5,153 bases of DNA from RYN-431 sp036388295 (GTDB taxonomy: Bacteria > Planctomycetota > Phycisphaerae > Tepidisphaerales > Tepidisphaeraceae): positions 1 through 5,153 of the forward strand of contig DASVSC010000093.1 in NCBI GenBank assembly GCA_036388295.1, read 5' to 3'. Below the pieces are notes generated by a model. It was not told where the DNA came from and did not search any database. It was given only the letters and a program-made list of their open reading frames with translations. Made by a program: the position numbers and the translations under genes. How positions within the stretch are numbered: position 1 is the first letter of the stretch; each line of letters starts with the position of its first letter. Of the stretch, positions 1 to 5,080 are shown piece by piece.

Positions 1-136
1 TCGCGCAGAGGACTTGGACGAACTGCCCTGGCACGGTCGGCGGAAATGCGCGCAGCGTGAACGTGAGCCGGAAGTGTTCCCGGCAGAGGGGGGTGTTGGA
101 GAGGACGGTGGAATCGAACGTGCCGCGACCGTTCAT
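1..136 (-). CDS. pyrK: Probable PyrK, dihydroorotate dehydrogenase B electron-transfer subunit (5' end only)
   Basis: The first 45 codons of a minus-strand gene are visible from an ATG at 136-134, and the rest lies beyond the left edge. After a few residues the protein has a VLSN strand, then LCREHFRLTF, then FPPTVPGQFVQV. This is the usual start of the FAD-binding barrel of the ferredoxin-reductase family, in which PGQFV lies next to the flavin site. The order VLSN, then CREH(F/Y)RL, then PGQFV is what I recognise from PyrK. PyrK passes electrons from dihydroorotate oxidation by PyrD through FAD and a 2Fe-2S centre to NAD+ in pyrimidine synthesis. The cysteine-rich C-terminus that would prove this is outside the window, so another flavin/ferredoxin reductase is possible. 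There is no Shine-Dalgarno sequence before the ATG; the preceding 20 bases are almost all pyrimidine. The start overlaps the stop of an upstream open frame (ATGA), and a promoter plus terminator hairpin lie upstream, suggesting attenuation. Confidence 0.62.
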   Translation of the reverse strand, partial: MNGRGTFDSTVLSNTPLCREHFRLTFTLRAFPPTVPGQFVQVLCA

Positions 137-318
137 GGGAGGAGAGGGTGGGCGGGCCGGTGCGATTTTACCGCGGTCGCCGGAGCCGATTTCGCAGGCG
201 GCGGTGGACGCGACGGACAAACAAAAACTTCCAGAGGGGTGGCTCCGATCCGCCTCTGGAAGTACGCCACGGCTCTGAAGCCGCTTGTGTCAGGTTGATC
301 GAACGCCGTTACCAGCAT
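133..318 (-). CDS. Possible leader ORF upstream of pyrK, 61 codons
   Basis: This open frame starts at an ATG at 318-316, about two bases after the predicted transcription start near 320. It stays open across the whole terminator hairpin and T-tract and ends with TGA at 135-133, sharing an ATGA overlap with the pyrK start. The predicted peptide begins MLVTAFDQPDTSG and becomes rich in Pro, Ala and Arg. It has no recognisable domain, and the ATG has no Shine-Dalgarno site. In E. coli pyrBI a leader peptide is likewise translated through the attenuator, and ribosome coupling decides read-through. Here the position suggests the same, but a frame of this size can stay open by chance in GC-rich DNA, so translation is unproven. 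Confidence 0.25.
   Translation of the reverse strand: MLVTAFDQPDTSGFRAVAYFQRRIGATPLEVFVCPSRPPPPAKSAPATAVKSHRPAHPLLP
219..263 (-). terminator. Intrinsic terminator, probable attenuator in the pyrK leader
   Basis: On the minus strand ACTTCCAGAGG (263-253) pairs perfectly with CCTCTGGAAGT (237-227), an 11-bp stem around a 15-nt loop. It is followed at once by TTTTGTTT (226-219). That is a textbook Rho-independent terminator for minus-strand transcription. It lies downstream of the promoter at 328-356 and upstream of the pyrK start at 136, so it would cut the transcript about 100 nt after initiation unless antiterminated. Hence either an attenuator or the 3' end of a small RNA. Confidence 0.8.
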
Positions 319-320
319 CC
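219..320 (-). ncRNA. Candidate attenuated leader RNA or ~100-nt small RNA upstream of pyrK
   Basis: Transcription from the strong promoter is expected to begin near 320 and to end at the T-tract near 219, giving about 102 nt. Visible structure, in order: a hairpin GCGGCT (284-279)/AGCCGT (274-269) with a TCAG loop, then the 11-bp terminator stem. A third pairing conflicts with the terminator: GTGG (270-267) with CCAC (242-239), continuing through CTTCC (262-258) with GGAG (246-243) and one bulged T. This occupies the terminator's 5' arm and is a possible antiterminator of eight pairs. It is weaker than the terminator, so a bound factor, ribosome or polymerase pausing would be needed. It does not match SRP RNA. 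The pairings were found by eye, without energy calculation. Confidence 0.45.
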
Positions 321-327
321 GGCCCGG

Positions 328-356
328 ACTATACCGCTGCCCAAACCCGCTGTCAA
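328..356 (-). promoter_or_regulatory. Sigma-70-type promoter driving the pyrK leader
   Basis: On the minus strand a perfect -35 box TTGACA (356-351) is separated by exactly 17 bases from TATAGT (333-328), five of six matches to the -10 consensus. The expected start is about 320, where a G falls eight bases after the -10. It points towards pyrK, 184 bases downstream, with the terminator in between. This is the strongest promoter seen in the window. Confidence 0.8.
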
Positions 357-507
357 TCAACAGTGTGGGAAACAGTGACAGGCCGGAAGTCTCTATAAGA
401 TGATATGAGGAAGGACCTTACGGAAATACATATCCAACGCGACCGCTGTTTTGTCGTTAGCGCTAGTGCCAACAGGCTTGTCGGCCGATTTAGCCGATAA
501 TGGCCGT
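357..507. other. Divergent intergenic region before mutT, no gene seen
   Basis: This stretch separates the minus-strand pyrK promoter from the plus-strand mutT start. It has several stops in the mutT frame upstream of 451, and no open frame here shows protein-like features. GATAAT at 496-501 resembles a -10 box and would start transcription at or beside the mutT ATG, giving a leaderless message. However, no -35 box lies at a proper distance, so the mutT promoter is not identified. Confidence 0.4.
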
Positions 508-960
508 ATGCCGCCCTCGCTCCCCGTGCTGAATGTAGCCGTCGGCGTCGTCGTCCGCGACGGCCTGATCCTGATCACACGCCGCCCTGTAAACGTCCCA
601 CTGGCCGGACTTTGGGAGTTTCCGGGCGGCAAGCTGGAGCCGGGCGAAACGCCCGAAGCCGCGGTGGTGCGTGAACTGCAGGAGGAACTAAGGCTCAGCG
701 TGGTGCCGCAACGCCGATTGTCGCAAATCGTGCACGATTACCCGCAGGCCCGTGTTGTGTTGACCCCAATGTATTGTGTAATCGTCGCTGGGGAACCGCA
801 AGCCATTGGATGCTCTGAGTTTCGGTGGGTTCACCCGCACGCCTTAATCACGTACGATTTCCCAGCCGCCAATCGGCCGCTTTTGGATGAACTCATCACA
901 ATCCCGTTGCAAAACCTGCCACCGCCGGATACCCTTGCCCGACCCAACCCGGGCGATTAG
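508..960 (+). CDS. mutT: MutT-type Nudix hydrolase (8-oxo-dGTP diphosphatase)
   Basis: This 150-residue protein would hydrolyse oxidised guanine nucleotides such as 8-oxo-dGTP to the monophosphate in the cytoplasm, keeping them out of DNA. The Nudix box spans residues 41-63: G41, E47, then REL at 55-57 and E59/E60, the metal-binding glutamates. The flanks match E. coli MutT closely (LWEFPGGK before the box, GETPEAAVVRELQEE within it), as does DFPAAN at 117-122, which corresponds to the DFPPAN motif that reads the 8-oxoguanine base. The box glycine near its end is Arg62 here. E. coli MutT is 129 residues; the extra length is mainly a Pro-rich C-terminal tail. I prefer ATG 508 because the conserved strand begins at residue 9. 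An in-frame TTG at 451 would add 19 residues of no recognisable type. Neither start has a Shine-Dalgarno site. The stop TAG (958-960) and the two preceding codons lie within the tRNA-Val gene. Confidence 0.88.
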   Translation: MPPSLPVLNVAVGVVVRDGLILITRRPVNVPLAGLWEFPGGKLEPGETPEAAVVRELQEELRLSVVPQRRLSQIVHDYPQARVVLTPMYCVIVAGEPQAIGCSEFRWVHPHALITYDFPAANRPLLDELITIPLQNLPPPDTLARPNPGD

Positions 961-1024
961 TTCAGCTGGCTAGAACGTTGGTATCACACACCAAAGGTCA
1001 CAGGTTCGAGTCCTGTATCGCCCA
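951..1024 (+). tRNA. tRNA-Val(CAC)
   Basis: A complete 74-nt cloverleaf can be folded by hand. The acceptor arms GGGCGAT (951-957) and ATCGCCC (1017-1023) pair fully. The D stem is GTTC/GAAC (960-963/973-976) with GG in its loop. The anticodon stem is TTGGT/ACCAA (978-982/990-994) and its loop ATCACAC gives anticodon CAC (985-987), reading GUG valine codons. The variable region AGGTC is followed by the T arm ACAGG-TTCGAGT-CCTGT (1000-1016). The discriminator base is A1024. CCA is not encoded; TTA follows, so the tail must be added by a nucleotidyltransferase. The first ten bases double as the end of mutT, whose TAG stop is tRNA bases 8-10. No separate promoter for the tRNA was found inside mutT, so the two may share a transcript. 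Confidence 0.95.
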
Positions 1025-1166
1025 TTATCCTTCCAATAGACCCAAGCCCGATTGAGATAAAGCAAGCATAGTTGCCAATCAAAAAGCGTAGGCCTGCGTT
1101 GGGGGGAGCTGGTCTCACAGTTACGCGTGACAAGTTCAGGATCGCCCGGCCACTTTTGTTATCCCT

Positions 1167-1970
1167 TCACGTCCGCCACGCGCGAGTTCGCGCCTCCAGT
1201 GGGGAAAAGACCAGTTCCTCGACGGCCAGCATCATCAGGCCCAGCAGTAGCATGGTGACGACCGTGACTTCGGTCTGGCCGGTGGAGCGGCCGACGTTGA
1301 GCATGTAGCCGATGCCTTTGGGGACGCCGACCATTTCCGCCGCGATGACCACGCGCCAAGCGAAGCCCATGCCGGTGCGGAAGCCGGTGACCAGGTAGGG
1401 GACCAGGCCGGGCAGGATGACGCGGGTGATCGTCTGGCGGGTGCCGGTGCCCATCATGCGGGCGGCGTCGATCAGGCGCGGGTCGACGTCTCGCACGCCT
1501 TGAATCGTGCTGATCAGGATCGGGAAGATCGAACCGATCGTGATGATGAACACCGCGGCACCGTCGCCGAGGCCGAACCATAGAATCGCCAGCGGCACCC
1601 ATGCGATGCCGGGGATCGGCGAGAAGATGCGGACGAACGGCTCGAACAGGTTACTGGCCGTCGTCGACAGGGCCATCAGCAGGCCCAGCGGCACGGCAAT
1701 CAGGACCGACAAGCCGAAGCCGATCAGCACCCGCACCAGGCTGACCGCGACGTTCGTCCACAACTGGCCCGTCACGGCTAAGTCGTACAGGGACTTCACG
1801 ACGACGCCCGGCGGCGGTAGCAGCAGCAGCGAATAGTCCGGGTCTATCCGGCCGAACAGGCCGGTGACGCTCGCGACGTGCCACACGCCGACGAACGCCG
1901 CCATGGCCAGTCCGCCTTGCCAAATCCGGTCAACAGTCGCCCGACGCGGACGCCAGCGTTTTCGGGCCAT
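1167..1970 (-). CDS. ssuC: Sulfonate ABC transporter permease SsuC
   Basis: This 267-residue inner-membrane permease belongs to the SsuC/TauC/NitT type, which forms a homodimeric channel for sulfonates driven by SsuB and supplied by SsuA. The basic N-terminus (RKRWRPRR) leads into hydrophobic segments at roughly 18-38, 76-101, 115-133, 137-157, 190-212 and 235-255. The cytoplasmic EAA-type coupling loop is at about 168-187 (DAARMMG, then RVILP), where the ATPase docks. Its length matches E. coli SsuC. The ATG lies four bases after the ssuA stop, and AAGGA at 1983-1979 is eight bases upstream inside ssuA, so translation is probably coupled. It is the last gene of the operon. Substrate type is inferred from the neighbouring SsuD, because permeases of this family for taurine, nitrate and thiamine precursors look alike. 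Confidence 0.87.
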   Translation of the reverse strand: MARKRWRPRRATVDRIWQGGLAMAAFVGVWHVASVTGLFGRIDPDYSLLLLPPPGVVVKSLYDLAVTGQLWTNVAVSLVRVLIGFGLSVLIAVPLGLLMALSTTASNLFEPFVRIFSPIPGIAWVPLAILWFGLGDGAAVFIITIGSIFPILISTIQGVRDVDPRLIDAARMMGTGTRQTITRVILPGLVPYLVTGFRTGMGFAWRVVIAAEMVGVPKGIGYMLNVGRSTGQTEVTVVTMLLLGLMMLAVEELVFSPLEARTRAWRT

Positions 1971-1974
1971 CGCA

Positions 1975-2952
1975 CTATTCCTTCGGCAGATAGGTGAAGT
2001 CGAACAGCTTTTCGGCCGTCGGCAATTGCTTCAGATAGCCTAATTTGGCCGACCACTGCAGGGTCTGCAGGGCGGCCTGGGGGTCGAGCGTGACGGTGTA
2101 GTCGATGCGCTGCCGGGCCGTCGCGACCACGCTCGCGTCCAGCTTCAGTTCGCTGGCGATAATCGCATTGGCCACGTTGGGCTTGTCATTGATGAACCGC
2201 ACCGTGTCGGCGTACCCGGCCAGAAAATCACGCAGTGCGCCCGGGTGGTCCTTGATGAACGACCCGCGGGCGATCACCACATTCACCGGGTAAAGCGGCC
2301 CGGTCGGGTGAAGCTTCCGCCATTCCGCGGCGGCGTCGAACAGCACCTTCACGCCTTTGAACCGCGTGGCCGCCTGCGTCGCGAACGGCTCCCAGGTGAT
2401 GGCCGCGTCCACTTCACGCGAGACGAACAGCGCGGCGGGCATGTCGGCGGGGGCGACGCCGGGGACGATCTGCACGTCCTTCTCCGCGTTCAAGCCGGCC
2501 AACTCGCCCAGTACGTGGGCGCGCAGCAGGGTGTCGACGACGCTGCCCGGCTTGGGCGTGGCGATCTTCTTGCCGGCCAAGCCTTTCAAGTCGTTGATGC
2601 CGGTGTTCGTGCGCGTCAGCAGCACATGCCCGCCGCCGTTGGCCGCCGCGACCACTTTCAGCGGCACGCCTTTGGACTGCCAGATGGCGCTGGGCGCGAT
2701 GCCGAGGAAGGCGACGTCCAGCTGCCCGGCGGCGAACGCCTCCATCAGCACGCTGCCGTCCTGGAAGTCGACGATGTCGAGCGTTACGCCACGCGCCGCG
2801 AACTCGCCGTGCGCACGGCCGACGTAGGGCGTTACTGTGCCGAGCGCGCGGTTGGTGCCGACTTTGATCACTGCATCCGCCGCTTGCGCGACCGGTGCGG
2901 CCAAGGGCAACAGCAGGCCGGCGGTTATGGCGAAAAGTCGTTTCCAGTTCAT
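1975..2952 (-). CDS. ssuA: Sulfonate ABC transporter periplasmic substrate-binding protein SsuA
   Basis: This 325-residue protein is the periplasmic receptor that captures alkanesulfonates and delivers them to SsuC. It starts with a Sec signal peptide: MNWKR, a hydrophobic core, then VAQA with likely cleavage after residue 24. The mature part follows the SsuA/TauA/NMT1-like pattern: IKVGTN as the first strand, the turn GQLDVAFLGIAPS, DLKGLAGKKIATPKPGS, and REVDAAITWEPF. The last two are the usual second-lobe entry and ligand-facing segments. ATG 2952 is chosen over an in-frame TTG at 2964 because GGAG is placed six bases before it and the signal peptide then starts correctly. The mature protein contains two Met and no Cys, a sulfur-sparing composition. 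It lies 135 bases after ssuB, with a large palindrome between, and four bases before ssuC. Ligand identity (alkanesulfonate, taurine or aryl sulfonate) cannot be read from sequence; SsuD next door favours alkanesulfonates. Confidence 0.86.
   Translation of the reverse strand: MNWKRLFAITAGLLLPLAAPVAQAADAVIKVGTNRALGTVTPYVGRAHGEFAARGVTLDIVDFQDGSVLMEAFAAGQLDVAFLGIAPSAIWQSKGVPLKVVAAANGGGHVLLTRTNTGINDLKGLAGKKIATPKPGSVVDTLLRAHVLGELAGLNAEKDVQIVPGVAPADMPAALFVSREVDAAITWEPFATQAATRFKGVKVLFDAAAEWRKLHPTGPLYPVNVVIARGSFIKDHPGALRDFLAGYADTVRFINDKPNVANAIIASELKLDASVVATARQRIDYTVTLDPQAALQTLQWSAKLGYLKQLPTAEKLFDFTYLPKE
1979..1983 (-). promoter_or_regulatory. Ribosome binding site of ssuC inside ssuA
   Basis: AAGGA lies within the last codons of ssuA, eight bases before the ssuC ATG. 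It supports that start and translational coupling across the four-base gap. Confidence 0.65.
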
Positions 2953-2958
2953 CGTATT

Positions 2959-2962
2959 CTCC
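2959..2962 (-). promoter_or_regulatory. Ribosome binding site deciding the ssuA start
   Basis: GGAG (followed by AA) lies six bases before ATG 2952. The alternative in-frame TTG at 2964 sits upstream of this site, so the site favours the ATG. Confidence 0.65.
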
Positions 2963-2989
2963 AATAAAGATCACGCAGTCCATCTGACG

Positions 2990-3067
2990 CTGGGTGGCAC
3001 GGGTTGGTACGCCAACCTGTGTTCCGAGCCGACCCCACGGGTTGGCGTACCAACCCGTGCCACCCAG
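2990..3067. repeat. Nested palindromic intergenic repeat between ssuB and ssuA
   Basis: Two 32-base arms, 2990-3021 and 3036-3067, are inverted copies around a 14-base centre, differing only by one T-G position (3018/3039). Each arm begins or ends with CTGGGTGG/CCACCCAG. Each also contains its own hairpin: CACGGGTTGG-TACG-CCAACCTGTG (2998-3021) and CACGGGTTGG-CGTA-CCAACCCGTG (3036-3059). The element can therefore fold as one 32-bp stem or as two 10-bp hairpins. There is no T-tract after it on the minus strand, so it is not an intrinsic terminator. The architecture recalls REP/BIME-type or small MITE-like intergenic repeats. Lying in the longest gap of the operon, its RNA could alter the stability or the level of ssuAC relative to ssuDB. 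Confidence 0.85.
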
Positions 3068-3087
3068 AAATTGTCGAAACCTCAGTT

Positions 3088-3864
3088 CTAAATCGCGTAT
3101 TCCAGTTCGACGTGTTCGGTGCGTTCGTACTGCTCCAGCACGTGATTGCGGATGTCGGAAAAGCCCGGGCTGCCGCGGTGACGCGGCCGGCTGAGGTCGA
3201 CGGGCACAATCGTTTTGATCCGGCCCGGCCGCGGCGCCATCACGACAATGCGGTCGGCCAAATACACGGCCTCTTCGATGTCGTGCGTGACGAACAGGGT
3301 CGTAAACGGGTCAGCCACCCACAGCCTGATTAGCTGTTCCTGCAGTTCCATGCGCGTGAACGAATCGAGCGCGCCGAACGGTTCGTCCATCAGCAACACG
3401 CGTGGCGACAGCGCCAGCACGCGGGCGATGCCGACCCGCTGTTTCATGCCGCCGCTGAGCTGGTGCGGCCGGCTCGTTTCGAACCCATTGAGACCGACCA
3501 GGCGGATGAACTTCGCCGTCGTCTCCCGGATGTCGCTCTCGGGGCGTTTGGCAATTTCCAGGCCGAAACGGACATTTTTCTCGACCGTCAGCCACGGGAA
3601 AAGGGCGTAATCCTGAAACACCATCGGCCGGCTCGGGCTCGGGCCGACTACGGGGGCGTCGTCGACGCGCACGCTGCCGGCGGTCGGGAACTCCAGGCCG
3701 GCCGCCATTTTCAGCAGCGTGCTTTTCCCGCAGCCGCTCGGGCCGAGCAGGCAGACAATTTCGTGCCGGTCGATCGCCAGCGAGACGTCGCGCACGGCCA
3801 CCAGTCGGCCGCCGTCGTCGCCCATGGGGAAGGACTTGGTGATGTGGTCGAACGTGACGTCCAT
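3088..3864 (-). CDS. ssuB: Sulfonate ABC transporter ATP-binding protein SsuB
   Basis: This 258-residue ATPase hydrolyses ATP on the cytoplasmic face to drive sulfonate import through SsuC. All the nucleotide-binding motifs are intact and in order: Walker A GPSGCGKST (41-49), Q-loop Gln84 in MVFQDYALFPW, signature LSGGMKQR (136-143), Walker B VLLMDEPF with Glu161, D-loop GALD (164-167) and the switch histidine His194 in VTHDIEEAV. The FQDYALFPWLTV stretch and the PRPGRI segment near 211-216 are typical of the NitT/TauT/SsuB group. Length matches the family. ATG 3864 is 15 bases after the ssuD stop and gives the normal N-terminus; no Shine-Dalgarno sequence precedes it, so ribosomes probably re-initiate after ssuD. 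Taken alone it could equally be a taurine or nitrate ATPase; the neighbours decide. Confidence 0.87.
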   Translation of the reverse strand: MDVTFDHITKSFPMGDDGGRLVAVRDVSLAIDRHEIVCLLGPSGCGKSTLLKMAAGLEFPTAGSVRVDDAPVVGPSPSRPMVFQDYALFPWLTVEKNVRFGLEIAKRPESDIRETTAKFIRLVGLNGFETSRPHQLSGGMKQRVGIARVLALSPRVLLMDEPFGALDSFTRMELQEQLIRLWVADPFTTLFVTHDIEEAVYLADRIVVMAPRPGRIKTIVPVDLSRPRHRGSPGFSDIRNHVLEQYERTEHVELEYAI

Positions 3865-3879
3865 AACAACTGTCGTCGA

Positions 3880-5007
3880 TCAGGCGTGGGCCGGCGTGCG
3901 GCCGAAAGAAAACAACGCCGGCGGCTCGGCGGCGGCGGGGGACGTCTCGCCCGGCACGCTCGGCCGGAGCAGCGGGAACAGCAGCTCGGCCACGCGGTAA
4001 GACTCTTCCAAATGCGGATAGCCCGACAGAATGAACGTGTCGATGCCAAGGGCTTCGTACTCCCGAATCCGCTCGGCCACCTGGTCCGGATTGCCCACCA
4101 AGGCTGTCGCGCAGTGGTGACGGACCAGGCCGACGCCGGCCCACAGGTTCGGGCCGACGACCAGATGATCGCGGCCGCCGGCGCTGAGCGCGCTCATCCG
4201 CTGCTGGCCGACCGATTCGGTGTGGGCCAGATGTTTACGCGCCGCGGCGATGGCGTCGTCGCTGACGTAGCGGATCAAATCGTCGGCGGCGGCCCAGGCC
4301 TCTTTTTCCGTCTCGCGCACGATTACATGAACGCGCAGCCCGACGCGCACCGTGCGGCCGTACTTCGCGGCGGCCTCACGGACGGCGTCCACTTTTTCCT
4401 TCACCTGCTCCAGCGGCTCGGCCCAGGTCAGGTACAGATCGATGTGCTTACCAGTGACGTCGAACGCCGCCGGCGACGAACCGCCCAAAAACAGGGGCGG
4501 GTACGGCCGTTGCACCGGCGGCAGCAGCAGGCTGGCGTTTTTGACGCGCAGGTGCTGGCCCTCGAAGTTGAAGTCGCCGTCCCCGTGCACGCCGCGGAAG
4601 ATGGACAGAAACTCATCGGTCACGGCGTAGCGTTCGTCGTGCGACAGGTGAATGCCGTCCGAGGCGCTTTCGACCGGGTCGCCGCCGGTGACGACGTTGA
4701 TCAGCAGGCGTCCGCCGCTGAGCCGGTCGAAGGTGGCGGCCGTGCGGGCCGCGACGGTCGGCAGAATCGTGCCCGGGCGCACCGCCACCAGGAACTTCAG
4801 CCGCCGCGTCTGCGGGATGAGGGCCGATGCGACCACCCAGGATTCCTCACACACGCGCCCGGTGGGCAGCAGCGCGCCGGCGTAGCCGAGCTGGTCGATC
4901 GCGGCGGCGAGTTGTTGCAGGTAAGGCAGGCCGATCGTCCGCGCGCCCTGTTTGGCGGCCAAATACCGGCCGTCGCCGCTTGTCGGGAAGAACCAAAAAA
5001 CGTCCAT
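3880..5007 (-). CDS. ssuD: FMNH2-dependent alkanesulfonate monooxygenase SsuD
   Basis: This 375-residue flavin-dependent enzyme of the bacterial luciferase-like TIM-barrel family cleaves alkanesulfonates with O2 and FMNH2 to an aldehyde and sulfite in the cytoplasm. It aligns with E. coli SsuD (381 residues) almost end to end: MDVFWFFPTSGDG, LLPTGRVCEESW, LVTGGDP-like VVTGGDPVES, YPPLFLGGSS, LYLTWAEP, RVHVIVRET, SVGQQRM, NLWAGVGLVR and LSGYPHLEE. Residues corresponding to the E. coli active-site Cys54, His228, Arg297 and Tyr331 are present as Cys53, His227, Arg296 and Tyr330. The frame is open upstream to 5142, but homology begins at ATG 5007 and GAGGA lies seven bases before it, so that start is chosen. 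It is the first gene of the operon. FMNH2 must come from a reductase (SsuE) that is not in the window. Only two Met and two Cys occur in the whole protein. Confidence 0.95.
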   Translation of the reverse strand: MDVFWFFPTSGDGRYLAAKQGARTIGLPYLQQLAAAIDQLGYAGALLPTGRVCEESWVVASALIPQTRRLKFLVAVRPGTILPTVAARTAATFDRLSGGRLLINVVTGGDPVESASDGIHLSHDERYAVTDEFLSIFRGVHGDGDFNFEGQHLRVKNASLLLPPVQRPYPPLFLGGSSPAAFDVTGKHIDLYLTWAEPLEQVKEKVDAVREAAAKYGRTVRVGLRVHVIVRETEKEAWAAADDLIRYVSDDAIAAARKHLAHTESVGQQRMSALSAGGRDHLVVGPNLWAGVGLVRHHCATALVGNPDQVAERIREYEALGIDTFILSGYPHLEESYRVAELLFPLLRPSVPGETSPAAAEPPALFSFGRTPAHA

Positions 5008-5014
5008 GGTCGAA

Positions 5015-5019
5015 TCCTC
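5015..5019 (-). promoter_or_regulatory. Ribosome binding site deciding the ssuD start
   Basis: GAGGA, seven bases before ATG 5007, marks the true start within a frame that is open for 45 further codons upstream. Confidence 0.7.
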
Positions 5020-5080
5020 AAAACCGGCAACCGAATGCCTTGCGGAAACCCCTACTATGTATGCAGGAATTATTGGTAAT

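Noticed and set aside
239..263. PyrR binding loop in the pyrK leader
   Set aside because: TCCAGAG matches the start of the PyrR loop consensus, but the following AGG and the bulged stem are not present in the right register, and the bases belong to the terminator stem.
219..320. Small SRP (4.5S) RNA gene
   Set aside because: The size fits, but the conserved helix-8 sequence around GGTCCGGAAGGAAGCA is absent.
478..501. TTGTCG and GATAAT as the mutT promoter
   Set aside because: The spacer is only about 12 bases, too short for a sigma-70 promoter; GATAAT alone would imply a leaderless message but has no paired -35.
451..507. Upstream TTG start for mutT
   Set aside because: It adds residues not seen in MutT proteins and has no ribosome-binding site.
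951..1024. tRNA-Val as an integration site for a mobile element
   Set aside because: There is no integrase and no second copy of the tRNA 3' end in the window, and the flanking genes are ordinary metabolic genes.
1025..1166. Terminator between tRNA-Val and ssuC
   Set aside because: On the minus strand GCGTA and TACGC pair over a ~30-base loop before TTTTT, but five pairs with so long a loop are not convincing; no good hairpin was found for the plus strand either.
2245..2967. A 240-codon plus-strand open frame opposite ssuA
   Set aside because: Same antisense effect, with Arg/Gly/Asp-rich composition and no recognisable motif, while ssuA on the other strand has a signal peptide and family motifs.
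2990..3067. Intrinsic terminator inside the ssu operon
   Set aside because: No T-tract follows the palindrome in the transcribed direction.
3463..5079. A 538-codon plus-strand open frame opposite ssuD and ssuB
   Set aside because: It is the antisense of two well-recognised genes in GC-rich DNA, where third-position G/C keeps the opposite frame open. Its sequence is low-complexity (Arg, Ala, Gly, Gln, Asp) with no domain.
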